From Pantoea vagans (GTDB taxonomy: Bacteria > Pseudomonadota > Gammaproteobacteria > Enterobacterales > Enterobacteriaceae), in the NCBI RefSeq assembly GCF_004792415.1, contig NZ_CP038853.1, forward strand, positions 3,100,001 through 3,164,000: a stretch of DNA of 64,000 nt, in the 5' to 3' direction. The notes under the pieces are model-generated. The model was not told where the DNA came from, searched no databases, and was given only the letters and a program-made list of their open reading frames with translations. Numbering within the stretch: position 1 is the stretch's first letter; each line of letters opens with the position of its first letter. This document shows, in pieces, positions 10,313 to 20,616 of the stretch. The position numbers and the translations under genes were made by a program.

Positions 10313-11233
10313 TTATTGCAGCGCTGCGCGCGCCTGCGCCATCTGGCTGTCAGAGAGCGGCAGGTAGCCCGCTTCGCTGACACGCCGCTGTCCCTGCACG
10401 GAAAGCACCTGCTGCAGAAACGCGGCCACCAGCGGCGGCAGCGGTTTGCCGGGCGCTTTGTTGACATAGAGATAAAGCGGACGCGCCCAGGGATAGCGGC
10501 CGCTGCGTATCGCGTCGGCATCCGGGGCAATCGCCTGGCCCTGGTCATTCACCACCGCCAGCATTTTTACGCCACTGAGGTGAAAGCCGAAACTGGCGTA
10601 GCCGATGCTGCGCGAATTACCGGCCACCGCCTGCACCACCGCGGCCGAGCCGGGAAACTCCGCTACGTCACTGCGGAAATCGCCTTTACACAGCACCTGC
10701 TGTTTGAAGAAACCCCAGGTGCCGGAGGCGGAGTTGCGGCCATAACTCTGAATCGGCCGTTCGCGCCACTGGTCGCCGGTTAAACCAAGATCGCCCCAGC
10801 GCAGCGGCACACTGTGCGCGCCACACAGGCGGGTAATGGAGAAAATCGCGTCGAGCTGACGCGGTTCAATCTGCTGCAGCGGATTGCGCTGATTGACCAT
10901 CACCACCAGCGCATCCATCGCCACCGGCACCGCCAGCGGCGGATAGCCGTAGCGCGCTTCAAAGGCCTGGCGTTCATCGGCCTGCATCGGTCGGCTCATC
11001 GGCCCGAGCTGTGCGGCACCCGCCGCCAGCGCGGTCGGCGCGGTAGACGAACCTGAGGCCTGAACCTGCACATTGACGCCCGGTGCCTGGCGGCTGAAAT
11101 CTTCGCCCCACAGGGTCATCAGATAGCCGAGCGTATCGGATCCCACGCTGCTGAGATTACCGGAGAGCGCGCCGGGCTGGGCCAGCGCCAGGACCGGCAG
11201 CAGAGAGACGATTAACAAAAGAAGGAGGCGCAT
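10313..11233 (-). CDS. PstS-family phosphate-binding protein, orphan
   Basis: A periplasmic substrate-binding protein of about 306 residues. The signal peptide MRLLLLLIVSLLPVLALA is followed by a mature protein with PstS-type phosphate-site segments: VGSDTLGYL, ASGSST and YGRNSASGTWGFFKQQ. The ATG at 11233, 19 nt after the phoR stop, places the signal peptide correctly; an upstream ATG at 11266 would overlap phoR by 14 nt. It is the third gene of a phoB-phoR unit and has no permease or ATPase partner here. It may act as a phosphate sensor or as an extra binding protein for a PstCAB system elsewhere; both are inference. E. coli lacks it at this site. Confidence 0.85.
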   Translation of the reverse strand: MRLLLLLIVSLLPVLALAQPGALSGNLSSVGSDTLGYLMTLWGEDFSRQAPGVNVQVQASGSSTAPTALAAGAAQLGPMSRPMQADERQAFEARYGYPPLAVPVAMDALVVMVNQRNPLQQIEPRQLDAIFSITRLCGAHSVPLRWGDLGLTGDQWRERPIQSYGRNSASGTWGFFKQQVLCKGDFRSDVAEFPGSAAVVQAVAGNSRSIGYASFGFHLSGVKMLAVVNDQGQAIAPDADAIRSGRYPWARPLYLYVNKAPGKPLPPLVAAFLQQVLSVQGQRRVSEAGYLPLSDSQMAQARAALQ

Positions 11234-11252
11234 CAGAGAGATCCGGCAGCAA

Positions 11253-12566
11253 TTAATGAACGGCATTCTCCTGCATCACGCTGTTCACAATCAACCTCGC
11301 GGGCAGCGTAAAGGTAAAACAGGTCTCTTTATGCGGCACGCTGGTGATATCGAGCCGCGCGTTGTGGTGGCTCAGCGCATGTTTCACAATCGCCAGTCCC
11401 AGCCCGCTGCCGCCGGTGGCACGCGAACGCGCCTTATCAACCCGGTAGAACCGCTCGGTCAGACGCGGAATATGTTCTGACGCAATACCCGGCCCGTTGT
11501 CGCAAACCCGGAAGGTCGCGCCCTGCTTGCCGCGCAGCCAGCTGATATCAATCCGCGTGCCTTCCGGCGTGTGATTCACCGCGTTGTACACCAGATTGGA
11601 AATAGCACTGCGCAGCTGTTCGTCGTTGCCGAACACTTTCAGATGGGGATCGGTATGGAAATGGATATCGTGACGACCGCCACTCAGCGTCGCCGCCTCA
11701 TGCTGCAGCAGCTTCAGCATCACCGGCACATCGACCTTCTCTTTGAGATCGATCGCGGGCGCGGCTTCGATGCGCGACAGCGTCAGCAGCTGTTTCACCA
11801 GACTGTCCATGCGGCGCGTCTGCTCCGACATGGTGTGCAGCGCTTTGCTGCGCGACGGCTCGCTCATCACCGAGTCGTTCATCATCTCCAGATAACCCTG
11901 CAGCACGGTGAGCGGCGTGCGTAACTCATGGCTGACGTTGGCAAAGAAGTTGCGGCGCGCCCCTTCCAGCTGATGCATCTGCGTCACATCACGGGCCACC
12001 AGCAGCCACTGCCCTTCGCTGTAGGGCATGACGCGGAACTCCATATGAAGTTTGTTGTTCAGCACCAGCGTCAGCGGCTTGTCAAAATCGCGCTGGCGCA
12101 GATAGCGGGAGAACTCCGGGTAACGCAGCAGATTGAGGATATTCTGGCCATTATCTTCCGGCCAGCGCAGGCCAAGGTGCTGCTGCGCCAGGCCGTTACA
12201 CCAGAAAATAGTGCCCTCTTCCGTGGTCAGGATCACCGCATCCGGCAGCGATTCGGCCCCGCTGCGGAAACGCTTAATCAGATTGCCCAGTTCACGCCGC
12301 CGCCGCCGGTTGCGCAGCTGCATCTGGTAAAGCCCATAAAATAGCGGTTCCCAGCTGGCACGCCCGGTCGGTGGCGTCATGGTGCGGTCGAGCCACAGCC
12401 AGTGCGACAGCCGCATCAGATTGTGGAAATGCCACAACAGCACCACCAGTACGCTCAGCAGCAGCCACCAGGGCAGGCCACCAAACAGCAGGCCCAGCAG
12501 CGCCGCAGGCAGACAGGCCAGCAGCAGTTCTGTCAGTAATCTCTTCCAGGAGAGGCGTTCCAGCAC
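11253..12566 (-). CDS. phoR: Phosphate regulon sensor histidine kinase PhoR
   Basis: A membrane sensor kinase of 437 residues that phosphorylates PhoB under phosphate limitation. Two N-terminal hydrophobic stretches (about 10-50) lack a real periplasmic domain. A PAS domain spans about 98-195, a HisKA domain has His213 in [13 protein letters not shown], and an ATPase domain has CDNGPGIA and [12 protein letters not shown]. The start is GTG at 12566 ([10 protein letters not shown]), as in E. coli, preceded by GGAG. It follows phoB by 14 nt and is followed by the PstS-like gene. Confidence 0.97.
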   Translation of the reverse strand: MLERLSWKRLLTELLLACLPAALLGLLFGGLPWWLLLSVLVVLLWHFHNLMRLSHWLWLDRTMTPPTGRASWEPLFYGLYQMQLRNRRRRRELGNLIKRFRSGAESLPDAVILTTEEGTIFWCNGLAQQHLGLRWPEDNGQNILNLLRYPEFSRYLRQRDFDKPLTLVLNNKLHMEFRVMPYSEGQWLLVARDVTQMHQLEGARRNFFANVSHELRTPLTVLQGYLEMMNDSVMSEPSRSKALHTMSEQTRRMDSLVKQLLTLSRIEAAPAIDLKEKVDVPVMLKLLQHEAATLSGGRHDIHFHTDPHLKVFGNDEQLRSAISNLVYNAVNHTPEGTRIDISWLRGKQGATFRVCDNGPGIASEHIPRLTERFYRVDKARSRATGGSGLGLAIVKHALSHHNARLDITSVPHKETCFTFTLPARLIVNSVMQENAVH

Positions 12567-12580
12567 GGTAAAGGCTCCGT

Positions 12581-13270
12581 TTAGTAGCGGGCAGAGAAAC
12601 GATACCCTGTTCCACGGACGGTTTGTACCATGCGATCGTGGCCGGAGACTTCCAGCGCTTTACGTAAACGGCGAATGTGAACATCGACAGTGCGATCCTC
12701 CACATACACATTGGTGCCCCAGACGTGGTTCAGCAGCTGTTCGCGGCTGTAGACGCGCTCCGGGTGGGTCATAAAGAAGTGCAGCAGCTTATATTCGGTG
12801 GGGCCCATCTCCAGCGGCGTGGTTTCGGACATCACGCGATGTGAGGAGGGATCCAGACTCAGCCCCTGCATCTCAATCACCTCTTCCACTGCCATCGGCG
12901 AAATGCGGCGCATCACCGCTTTGATCCGCGCCATCAGCTCTTTGGGTGAAAACGGCTTGGTAATGTAATCGTCGGCACCCACTTCCAGGCCGCGCACCCG
13001 ATCTTCCTCTTCGCCGCGCGCGGTCAGCATCATCACCGGGATATCACGGGTCATCGCCTCGCGCTTCAGATGCTTGATAAACTGAATCCCGCTGCCACCG
13101 GGTAACATCCAGTCCAGCAAAATCAGATCGGGCCAGGGTTCAATCAGCTTGCCAACGGCGCTGTCATAATCTTCCGCCTCGATTGGCTGATAGTCGTTCT
13201 GCTCCAGAACAAAACACAACATTTCACGGATGGGGGCTTCATCCTCCACAACCAAAATGCGCTTAGCCAT
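12581..13270 (-). CDS. phoB: Phosphate regulon response regulator PhoB
   Basis: An OmpR-family transcription factor of 229 residues. The receiver domain (1-120) has the phospho-acceptor Asp53 in [10 protein letters not shown] and Lys105 in [10 protein letters not shown]. The C-terminal winged helix (about 130-229) ends in the DNA-binding HIRRLRKAL and VRGTGYRF segments. First gene of phoB-phoR-pstS-like. A Pho box like that of E. coli phoB lies upstream, so autoregulation is expected. Confidence 0.98.
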   Translation of the reverse strand: MAKRILVVEDEAPIREMLCFVLEQNDYQPIEAEDYDSAVGKLIEPWPDLILLDWMLPGGSGIQFIKHLKREAMTRDIPVMMLTARGEEEDRVRGLEVGADDYITKPFSPKELMARIKAVMRRISPMAVEEVIEMQGLSLDPSSHRVMSETTPLEMGPTEYKLLHFFMTHPERVYSREQLLNHVWGTNVYVEDRTVDVHIRRLRKALEVSGHDRMVQTVRGTGYRFSARY

Positions 13271-13322
13271 TATTACTCCTGCTGATTATGACGGCTGTCA
13301 CTGAGATTCGCGGCGCCATTAT

Positions 13323-13340
13323 GCGTCAGATTTGTGACAC
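13323..13340 (-). promoter_or_regulatory. Pho box of phoB
   Basis: The minus strand reads GTGTCACAAATCTGACGC followed by CATAAT (13323-13318) as -10. It closely follows the E. coli phoB promoter, with a preceding TTTTCATAAAA half-site. It lies 53 bp upstream of the phoB ATG. A further CTGTCATAAAT half-site is present at 13383-13393 and could be a second PhoB contact. Confidence 0.85.
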
Positions 13341-13429
13341 TTTTATGAAAAACATAACCTGCCTGTAACCTCACTGGTAATCATTTATGACAGCGCAGCG
13401 ACATTTTTTTGCTTTGGCCGCAGAGCCAG

Positions 13430-13435
13430 TATAAT
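13430..13435 (+). promoter_or_regulatory. Probable sbcD -10 element
   Basis: Exact TATAAT 32 nt before the sbcD ATG in the phoB-sbcD divergent region. The T-rich TTTTGCTTT segment about 17 bp upstream could supply a poor -35. Confidence 0.55.
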
Positions 13436-13467
13436 CGCCCGGCGAATCACAACGGCAGGGACTCATC

Positions 13468-14667
13468 ATGCGCATTATTCATACTGCGGACTGGCATCTG
13501 GGGCAGTTCTTCTACAACAAAAGTCGGGCGGCGGAACATCAGGCGTTTCTCGACTGGCTGTTGATCCAGATTGAACAGCATCAGGTGGATGCGCTGATTA
13601 TTGCAGGCGACCTGTTTGATACCGGCACGCCGCCCAGCTACGCCCGCGAGATGTTTAACCGCTTCGTGGTGGCGCTGCAGCCTGCGGGCTGTCAGCTGAT
13701 TGTGCTGGCGGGTAACCACGATTCCGTGGCAACGCTGAACGAGTCACGCGAACTGCTGGCCTGTCTCAACACGCGGGTAATCGCTACACCGCAGGCGCAG
13801 GATGATGTGCTGCTGCTCAACACCCGCCAGGGCGAGCCGGGTGCCCTGCTGTGCGCCATTCCCTATCTGCGCCCGCGCGATATCCTGCGCAGCCGGGCGG
13901 GTCAGTCGGGACGCGACAAGCAGACCTCGCTGCTGGAGGCGATTGCCCACCACTATCAGCAGCGTTTCGCCGCCGCCCAAGCGCTGGGCTATGCGCTGCC
14001 AGTCATTGTTACCGGCCACCTCACCACCGTCGGCGTCAGCCAGAGCGATTCAGTGCGTGACATCTATATCGGCACACTGGATGCCTTCCCGGCCAGTGCG
14101 TTTCCCGCTGCTGATTATATTGCGCTCGGCCATATTCATCGCGCCCAGCGCGTGGCGGGCAGCGAGCATATCCGCTACAGCGGCTCGCCGATTCCGCTGA
14201 GCTTTGATGAGCTGGGGACTGAAAAAAGCGTCTTCCTGCTAGAACTGGCGGCCAGCGGCCTGCAATCGGTCACGCCGCTGGTCGTACCACAGTCGCAGCC
14301 CATGCAGGTGCTGAAAGGATCGCTGGCGCAGATAGCGGAACAGCTAAATGCCTTCAGTTCGGCAGAGCAGGAAAAACCGACCTGGCTCGACATCGAAGTC
14401 ACCACCCAGGAGTACCTCAGCGATCTGCAGCGCCAGGTCGAAACCCTGACCGCCACGCTGCCGGTCGAGGTATTGCTGTTACGCCGCAGCCGTGAACAGC
14501 GGCAGCAGAGCCTGGCGCGGCTCGACAACGAAACGCTGAGTGAGCTGAAGGTGGAAGAGGTCTTTGCCCGCCGCCTGGCGCTGGACGAAGAGTTGCAACC
14601 GGCGCAAATCGACGAGATGACCACGCTGTTCCGCCAGACGCTGGCCGCCATGGAAGAGACCCAATGA
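13468..14667 (+). CDS. sbcD: Exonuclease SbcCD, nuclease subunit SbcD
   Basis: The Mre11-type metallophosphoesterase subunit of SbcCD, which cleaves DNA hairpins and protein-blocked ends. Calcineurin-like motifs are visible: ADWHLGQ (Asp8, His10), [19 protein letters not shown], and TGHLTT with ALGHIHRAQ. At 399 residues it matches the family. The ATG of sbcC lies inside its last codons with a 4-bp overlap, indicating coupling. Divergent from phoB, as in E. coli. Confidence 0.97.
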   Translation: MRIIHTADWHLGQFFYNKSRAAEHQAFLDWLLIQIEQHQVDALIIAGDLFDTGTPPSYAREMFNRFVVALQPAGCQLIVLAGNHDSVATLNESRELLACLNTRVIATPQAQDDVLLLNTRQGEPGALLCAIPYLRPRDILRSRAGQSGRDKQTSLLEAIAHHYQQRFAAAQALGYALPVIVTGHLTTVGVSQSDSVRDIYIGTLDAFPASAFPAADYIALGHIHRAQRVAGSEHIRYSGSPIPLSFDELGTEKSVFLLELAASGLQSVTPLVVPQSQPMQVLKGSLAQIAEQLNAFSSAEQEKPTWLDIEVTTQEYLSDLQRQVETLTATLPVEVLLLRRSREQRQQSLARLDNETLSELKVEEVFARRLALDEELQPAQIDEMTTLFRQTLAAMEETQ

Positions 14668-17600
14668 AGATCCTTACGCTACGGTTTAAAAACCTCAATG
14701 CCCTGCGCGGTGAATGGTTCATCGACTTCCGTGCCGAACCCTTTGCCAGCAACGGCCTGTTTGCGATAACCGGGGCCACCGGAGCCGGTAAAACCACCCT
14801 GCTGGACGCCATCTGCCTGGCGCTCTATCACCAGACGCCGCGTCTGGGCGCAATTTCCCAGAGCCAGAATGCGCTGATGACCCGCGACTGCGCCGAATGT
14901 CTGGCTGAGGTCGAGTTTGAAATCAAAGGCGAAGCCTGGCGCGCCTTCTGGAGCCAGAACCGCGCGCGCGGCACCGCTGACGGCAAGCTACAGGCGCCGC
15001 GCGTTGAGCTGGCGCGCTGTGACGACAACACCATTGTTGCCGATAAGGTCGGTGACAAGCTGAAGCTGATCGAAACCCTCTCCGGACTCGATTTCGAACG
15101 CTTCACCCGCTCAATGATGCTGTCACAGGGACAATTCGCCGCCTTTCTCAACGCGAAAGCCAGTGAACGCGCCGAACTGCTGGAGGAGCTGACCGGCACC
15201 GAAATCTATGGCCTGATTTCCGCTGCCATCTACGAACGTCATAAAGAGGCGAAAACCCAGCTGGATCTGCTGCGCAGCCAGGCGGGAGCGATGGCGCTGC
15301 TGGATAGCGACGCCCGCGACGCGCTGCAACAGCAACTCAGCGATCTGACCAGGGCTGAACAGCAGCTCAGCGCGGATTATCAGCAGGCGCAGCAACAGCA
15401 GCAGTGGCAGCAGCAGGCACAGCAGTTACAGCAGGAGAGTGCGCAGGCTGAAGCGACGCTGCAACAGGCGCAGGCCGCGTCACAGGCGGCTGAAACCGAC
15501 CGCCAGCGGCTGGCTCGCAGCGAACCGGCTGAAAAGCTGCGGGTAAAACTGCAGCAGCGCGACGCCTTGCGCAGTGAACAGCAGCAGGCTGAGAGCCGCT
15601 ATCAGCAGCTTACCGCGGCGCAGCAGCAGGCGCAGAACCAGCAGCAGCAGCATCAGCAGAATTATGCGGCCGCTCAGACCGCCCGCCAGCAGGCGCAGCA
15701 GGAACAGCAGCAGCAGGAGAACCTGCTGACGGAACAGGTGCTGCCGCTGGATCAGCGGATTAGCACGCTGCAGCAGCAGCTTGCAGAGCAGAAGCAGGAA
15801 AATGCCCGGCAGCAGCAGCATGCCGACCAGACCCAGGCCAGCCTGACGCAGCAGAAGCAGCAGGTCGCGGGCTGGCAGCAGGCGATTGCCGACCAGCATC
15901 AGCTACGTGAGCAGCTGGCCGATCTGGCGCACTGGGGCGCTTCGCTGCCGGTATGGCAGGAGAACTTTGCTCTGCTGGCACAGCGTGAGGCGATGCTGGC
16001 GGAACTGACACAACAGCGCGAGCAGCAGCAGCAACAGATCGATGCGCAACAGGCGAAACAGCAACAGCAGGCACAACTGGCATTGCCGCGCCAGCAGGCG
16101 GAGCAACAGGCCCGCCAGGCGCTGTTGCAGGCGGAGCAGGCACTCACTTCGCTTCATGAACAGCATCCACCGGCTGCACTGCGCCAGGCATTAAGCCAGT
16201 TGCAGAGCAGCCGTCCGGCGCGTCAGCAACTGCTGCTGCTCTCAACGCAGTGGCAGCCGCTGCACCAGCATCTGGGCCAGCGCCAGCACAGGCTGAGCGC
16301 GCTGGAAAAAGCGCATCAGCAGAGTGAAGCGGAACTCCAGAGCCTGCGCGAGACGTGGAAACGCGAAAAACAGCAGCTGGATGATGTCGAAAAAATCTGC
16401 GCGCTGGAGCAGCAGATTGTCGACCTCAGCGATTACCGCGCCCGGCTCACCGCCGATCAGCCCTGCCCGCTGTGCGGCTCCTGCACCCATCCCGCCGTTG
16501 AGGCCTACAGCACACTGGAAGTGAGTGCTAACCAGCAGCGCCGGGCTGCGCTGCAGCAGCAAACCGAGGCACTGCGCGAAGCGGGCACGGCAAAAGGCGA
16601 ACAGCTGAAGCAGTCCCTGGTGCAGCAGCAGATCCTGCGCGATGAAATCGCCGGGATGCAGCAACAGCTCGATCAGCTTGAGCAGCAATGGCAGGCGCTG
16701 AGCAGTGAGCTGGCACTTACATTCCCACTAGCCGATCGCGAGGCGTTAGCCGCGTGGCAGCAGCAGCAAAGCGACCGTGAAAGTCAGCTTGAGCAGCAGC
16801 GACAGGCTCAGGAAGCCGCTGAACAGGCGCGTCAGGCTGCGAAAGATCACCATCTTCAGCAGCTACAAGCCTGGCAGCAGCACCAGCAGGCCGAACAGCT
16901 GGCGCAGCAGTCGCTGACCAGCCTGCAACAGGCGCTGGATGCGCTGCAACAGCGTCAGCAGCAGGAACAGCAGGCCTGGGAGCAGTTGCAGAGCCGTCTG
17001 GAGCAGCAGTTCAGCGCGCACCATCTTGCCCTGCCCGATGCTGCCGATCGCGATGCGTGGCTGGCGGAGCAACAGCGGCGCTGGCAGCGCTGGCAGGAAA
17101 GTGAGCAGTTGCTCGCTAACCTGCAGCCGCAGCTGTTAAAAGGGGAAACCCAGCTCACTGCCCTGAAACAACAGGCAGAGCAGGAACAGCAGCAGCTCGC
17201 CACCCGTCAACAGCAGCAGCAGCAGAGCCAGGCGCAGCTCAGCGAAATGCGTCGTGCCCGTCTGGCGCTGTTTGGCGATCGCGATGTCACCCACGCCCGT
17301 CAGCAGCTGCAGGCCCGCGTTCAGCACGCTGATGAACAGCTGGCACAGCAGCTCACCGCCCTGCAACAGGCGCAGGCCGAGGTCAGTCGCCTGCAGGGTG
17401 AGCTGTCGGGGCTGGAAAATCAGCGTCAGACGCTAAGCGGCAAACTGGCAGAGGCGGAAAGCACGCTGCAGCAGGCACTGGAGAGCGCCGGATTTGCCGA
17501 TGAAGCCAGCCTGCGCGCGGCGTTGCTGGATGAGCAGACCGCGCTGCAACTGCGTCAGCAACTGCAGCAGCTCGATCAGCGATGCCAGCAGCAGCAGGCG

Positions 17601-18338
17601 CGACTGGCGGATCTGCAGCAGCGGCTCAGCGTTCATCAGCAGGCGAAACCTGATGCGATGCCGGAATCCGTCGAAGCACTGGCGCAGCAGCTGGAGCAGT
17701 TACGTCTGGCCCTGCGCGACAACGCCAGCCAGCAGGGTCAGATTCAGCAGCAGCTGCACAGCGACGCCAGCCTCCGCGCCCGACAACAGAGCCTGATGAC
17801 GCAGATTGAACAGGATGGTGTGGTGCTGGCGCAGTGGAGCCTGCTCAACGATCTGATCGGCTCCGCCAGCGGCGATAAATTCCGGCGCTTCGCCCAGGGG
17901 TTAACGCTGGACCATCTGGTAGCGCTCGCTAATCGCCAGCTCGATCGGCTGCATGGCCGTTATCTGCTGCAGCGCCGGGCGCAGGATCTGCTGGAGCTGG
18001 ATGTCGTCGATACATGGCAGGCCGACGCGGCACGCGATACCCGCACGTTGTCAGGTGGCGAGAGCTTCCTCGTCAGTCTGGCGCTGGCGCTGGCGTTATC
18101 GGATCTGGTCAGCCACAAAACGCGCATCGAATCGCTGTTTCTGGATGAGGGATTCGGCACGCTGGATGCTCAGACGCTGGATACCGCGCTGGATGCCCTG
18201 GACGCGCTGAACGCCAGCGGCAAAACCATCGGGGTGATCAGCCACGTGGAAGCGATGAAAGAGCGTATCCCGGTGCAGATTAAAGTGCGCAAGATGAATG
18301 GCCTGGGTTACAGCCAGCTGGAACTGCCGCAGGGATAA
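14664..18338 (+). CDS. sbcC: Exonuclease SbcCD, ATPase subunit SbcC (glutamine-rich)
   Basis: The Rad50-type SMC ATPase that partners SbcD. Walker [10 protein letters not shown] lies at 37-45, the zinc-hook CPLC at Cys601/Cys604 near the apex, the ABC signature LSGGES at 1129-1134, and Walker B LFLDEG with Asp1161-Glu1162. The two coiled-coil arms are extraordinarily rich in glutamine, with runs of five or more and repeated QQ-x-Q units encoded largely by CAG. At 1224 residues it is about 175 longer than E. coli SbcC (about 1048), and the extra length lies in the arms. The frame is intact end to end, so this looks like lineage-specific expansion rather than an error. Confidence 0.96.
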   Translation: MKILTLRFKNLNALRGEWFIDFRAEPFASNGLFAITGATGAGKTTLLDAICLALYHQTPRLGAISQSQNALMTRDCAECLAEVEFEIKGEAWRAFWSQNRARGTADGKLQAPRVELARCDDNTIVADKVGDKLKLIETLSGLDFERFTRSMMLSQGQFAAFLNAKASERAELLEELTGTEIYGLISAAIYERHKEAKTQLDLLRSQAGAMALLDSDARDALQQQLSDLTRAEQQLSADYQQAQQQQQWQQQAQQLQQESAQAEATLQQAQAASQAAETDRQRLARSEPAEKLRVKLQQRDALRSEQQQAESRYQQLTAAQQQAQNQQQQHQQNYAAAQTARQQAQQEQQQQENLLTEQVLPLDQRISTLQQQLAEQKQENARQQQHADQTQASLTQQKQQVAGWQQAIADQHQLREQLADLAHWGASLPVWQENFALLAQREAMLAELTQQREQQQQQIDAQQAKQQQQAQLALPRQQAEQQARQALLQAEQALTSLHEQHPPAALRQALSQLQSSRPARQQLLLLSTQWQPLHQHLGQRQHRLSALEKAHQQSEAELQSLRETWKREKQQLDDVEKICALEQQIVDLSDYRARLTADQPCPLCGSCTHPAVEAYSTLEVSANQQRRAALQQQTEALREAGTAKGEQLKQSLVQQQILRDEIAGMQQQLDQLEQQWQALSSELALTFPLADREALAAWQQQQSDRESQLEQQRQAQEAAEQARQAAKDHHLQQLQAWQQHQQAEQLAQQSLTSLQQALDALQQRQQQEQQAWEQLQSRLEQQFSAHHLALPDAADRDAWLAEQQRRWQRWQESEQLLANLQPQLLKGETQLTALKQQAEQEQQQLATRQQQQQQSQAQLSEMRRARLALFGDRDVTHARQQLQARVQHADEQLAQQLTALQQAQAEVSRLQGELSGLENQRQTLSGKLAEAESTLQQALESAGFADEASLRAALLDEQTALQLRQQLQQLDQRCQQQQARLADLQQRLSVHQQAKPDAMPESVEALAQQLEQLRLALRDNASQQGQIQQQLHSDASLRARQQSLMTQIEQDGVVLAQWSLLNDLIGSASGDKFRRFAQGLTLDHLVALANRQLDRLHGRYLLQRRAQDLLELDVVDTWQADAARDTRTLSGGESFLVSLALALALSDLVSHKTRIESLFLDEGFGTLDAQTLDTALDALDALNASGKTIGVISHVEAMKERIPVQIKVRKMNGLGYSQLELPQG

Positions 18339-18356
18339 CGGGCGCCAGAGCGCCCG
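18339..18356. terminator. Hairpin between convergent sbcC and DUF799 genes
   Basis: CGGGCGC / GCGCCCG with a CAGA loop directly at the sbcC stop codon. There is no U-tract in either direction, so only a weak terminator call. Confidence 0.4.
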
Positions 18357-18367
18357 TCTGAGTCTGA

Positions 18368-19024
18368 TCAGCGGGCGCTGACGACTTTGTAACGAGGGCC
18401 GGTGAGTAATCCGCCCTGTTCGTTCTGTGCCAGCAGACGATTGCTGGTCAGTCCGGCCACGGTATGGGCTTTGTCAGTGACGTTGTCGGAGATCTGCTTG
18501 ATCGCCGCGCTGACCAGAATACCAATCACGCCGTTGTTGTTATTGTTGCCCTGATCATTGTCGGTAGCGGTAGCGGAACCCTGCCAGATCTCTTTGCCGC
18601 TGCGCAGATCCACCAGCCGTGCTTTGGCGGTCACAGTGGTCACGCTGTCGATCACCCGATAGCTGCTGCCATAGTCGCTGATCGAGATATAGAGCGCGCT
18701 GTCGGCGTGGAAGATCTCATTCAGACGTTTCGCACTGACCGCCTGGGCGTCGCTGGCGCTGGTCAGGCCGTTCTGCTGAAAGGTCTCTTCAACCACCGCC
18801 ACCGGGAAGACGTAGTAACCGGCTTCGGCCAGCGGACGCGTCACCAGCGAGTTCAGGCTGTGCGCGGCGTTGATATCCGGCGAGGTGTTAGCGGCAGGCA
18901 GCACCAGAATCGAGGCGGGCTTGCTGGCACGAAACGCAGTGTAGTCGTACGATTTTTTTGGCTGCGCACAGCCGGTCAGCAACAGCACCATCAGCGCGCC
19001 GCTCAGGGCAATCCATTTTTTCAC
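18368..19024 (-). CDS. DUF799 (GNA1162-like) lipoprotein
   Basis: A predicted outer-membrane lipoprotein of 218 residues. Its signal peptide ends in the lipobox LLTGC (lipidated Cys about residue 19). The mature part contains the KPASILVLPAANTSPDI segment of the DUF799/GNA1162 family, structurally related to proteins that interact with CsgG-type assemblies. It starts with GTG at 19024 within a GTGA overlap with the DUF4810 gene, 9 nt after AAGGAG. It is the last gene of a three-lipoprotein operon. The biochemical role is unknown; a part in envelope secretion or transport is inferred from the CsgG-like partner. Confidence 0.85.
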   Translation of the reverse strand: MKKWIALSGALMVLLLTGCAQPKKSYDYTAFRASKPASILVLPAANTSPDINAAHSLNSLVTRPLAEAGYYVFPVAVVEETFQQNGLTSASDAQAVSAKRLNEIFHADSALYISISDYGSSYRVIDSVTTVTAKARLVDLRSGKEIWQGSATATDNDQGNNNNNGVIGILVSAAIKQISDNVTDKAHTVAGLTSNRLLAQNEQGGLLTGPRYKVVSAR

Positions 19025-19380
19025 TGTACTACTCCTTGTTTTTTACTCATCAGAAAATCCATGTAAGGGGCTGATTCGGGGAACAGCTGCTTCTCGGTGG
19101 CGAACTGACCAAACGCTTTGTTGGTATCACCGGTTTTAGCGTAGAGCAGGCCGAGCTGCGCATGCAGGCCTGGCGGTACGGGCTGACCCGCAGCACGGGC
19201 TTTTTCCACATCCAGATTCAGCGCATCGATCTGCTTCAGCGGATCGCCGCTTGGCTGATAGTAGCTATAAATCTGTTCCTGATAGTCGCCCCAGTAGTAG
19301 ATCGTTTTCGGCGCTTTTGGCGCACAGCCAGCCAGCAGCACTACTGCCATCAGCAGGCTGCCCAGTGTGATCATTTTCAT
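19021..19380 (-). CDS. DUF4810 lipoprotein
   Basis: A 119-residue predicted lipoprotein with lipobox VLLAGC and a mature domain starting PKTIYYWGDYQEQIYSYY, typical of DUF4810. Helical, TPR-like repeats are suggested by LHAQLGLLYAKTGDTNKAFGQF. It sits between the CsgG-like gene (11-nt gap) and the DUF799 gene (4-nt overlap), so the three are almost certainly co-translated. No enzymatic motif. It is plausibly an accessory subunit of the CsgG-like assembly. Confidence 0.85.
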   Translation of the reverse strand: MKMITLGSLLMAVVLLAGCAPKAPKTIYYWGDYQEQIYSYYQPSGDPLKQIDALNLDVEKARAAGQPVPPGLHAQLGLLYAKTGDTNKAFGQFATEKQLFPESAPYMDFLMSKKQGVVQ

Positions 19381-19391
19381 TTACTGCTTCC

Positions 19392-20069
19392 TTATTTAGC
19401 CGGACGCCATGCGCCGTTGTTGATTCCATCCACTAAATGATCGACCGCTTCGCGAATCGCCAGATCCATCACTTTTCCGTTCAGCGTCGAGTCATAGCTG
19501 CTGGTGCCGCCAAAGCCGATCACTTCACGCGCCGAAAGCTGGTACTCGCCCGCACCCTGGGTGCTGTAAACCACTTCAGAGGTGGTGACATCCACCACGT
19601 TGAGATTCACTTTGGCATAGGCGATCTGGGTTTTGCCGCGGCCCAGAATGCCCCACAGCTGCTGATCGCCCACTTCTTTGCGGCCAAACTCGGTGATATC
19701 ACCGGTAATGATGTAGTTCGCGCCTTTGATATTCTGCTGGCTGCGTTTGAAGTCTGACTCCTGCTGCAGCTCTTTCAGGTTGCTGCGATCCAGCACGCTG
19801 AAGCGATTGGTCTGCTGCAGATGGGTAATCAGAATGGTTTTCGACTGATTACCCAGCCGATCGACACCATCAGAGAAGATGCCGTTCATGTACGAGGAGC
19901 GGTTATCGAACTGACCTACCGCAATCGGGCTCCGCACGCCCTGATAAACCGGCTGGCTGGCTGCGCGAACCTGCGGAGCCTGAATAGCACGGGAAGATTC
20001 GGTAGCACAGCCGCTGATCAGCGAGGTGGTTAACAAGGAGAGTGCCGCAAAGGCATATTTTTTCTGCAT
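19392..20069 (-). CDS. CsgG-family outer-membrane lipoprotein
   Basis: A 225-residue protein whose signal peptide ends in LISGC (lipobox), followed by a CsgG/HfaB-like domain: SPIAVGQFDNRSSYMNGIF, LITHLQQTNRFSVLDRSNL, GANYIITGDITEFGRKE. CsgG is the curli secretion pore, but this protein is not the curli-operon CsgG and no csgA, csgB, csgE or csgF lies nearby. First gene of the lipoprotein trio. Its promoter must lie in the 150-bp gap shared with the divergent lipoprotein gene. A pore or periplasmic scaffold role is possible. Confidence 0.85.
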   Translation of the reverse strand: MQKKYAFAALSLLTTSLISGCATESSRAIQAPQVRAASQPVYQGVRSPIAVGQFDNRSSYMNGIFSDGVDRLGNQSKTILITHLQQTNRFSVLDRSNLKELQQESDFKRSQQNIKGANYIITGDITEFGRKEVGDQQLWGILGRGKTQIAYAKVNLNVVDVTTSEVVYSTQGAGEYQLSAREVIGFGGTSSYDSTLNGKVMDLAIREAVDHLVDGINNGAWRPAK

Positions 20070-20223
20070 TTCTAATCCATGAAGTGAAAAGAGACATCAT
20101 CCGCACAGGGGCGGTAAATTCTGGTTCTGCCGACAGTCGGAGGAATGCCATAGCATTCAGCAGGCCGGTCTGTAGACTGTCGGCAGCAGACCGGAAGATC
20201 TTTAGAAAAAAGTGGCTAATTTA

Positions 20224-20616
20224 ATGAATTTAATTAATACAATAGTGAGAATATTGTCAGGTATGATTATTGCAGCACTGCTCAGCGCCTGTCAGCAACC
20301 TGTGTCAAAGCAACGTGATAGCGTGGCAAACCTGTGTGAGCCTGCGAAGGATCCGGACAGTAAATCCTGTCACTGGACTAATCAAATGCAGCCGGTACTG
20401 AATCGGCAGTTTACTGATGCGGCGCGTTACGCTGGTCAGCAATGTCTGGTACGGATGGAGTGGCAACAACACAGCAGACATTATGCGGTGACGCAGACTC
20501 AGGGGGATGAGGCGCTCTGCCTGCGTGCCTGGCAGCTGGTGGCACAAACGCGCGACCTGCCCCCGCCGCCGGAGCCGGGACAACCGGCGTGGTTTGGCTT
20601 TGCGCCGCGTGGTTAG
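20224..20616 (+). CDS. Small lipoprotein with TolA C-terminal-like domain
   Basis: About 130 residues. The N-terminal hydrophobic segment ends in LLSAC, a lipobox. The C-terminal part (QQCLVRMEWQQHS, then GDEALCLRAWQLVAQ and DLPPPPEPGQP) resembles the TolA third domain, including its paired cysteines and the terminal proline motif. TolA domain III contacts TolB and colicins. It lacks the TolA membrane anchor and long helix. The ATG at 20224 is chosen over a GTG four codons earlier; neither has a strong ribosome site. Divergent from the CsgG-like gene. Its stop overlaps that of the convergent AraC gene. Confidence 0.7.
   Translation: MNLINTIVRILSGMIIAALLSACQQPVSKQRDSVANLCEPAKDPDSKSCHWTNQMQPVLNRQFTDAARYAGQQCLVRMEWQQHSRHYAVTQTQGDEALCLRAWQLVAQTRDLPPPPEPGQPAWFGFAPRG

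Noticed and set aside
15480..16147. Leucine- or cysteine-rich long frames opposite and alongside sbcC
   Set aside because: They are out-of-frame readings of CAG-rich coiled-coil codons (CTG gives Leu, TGC gives Cys), not genes.
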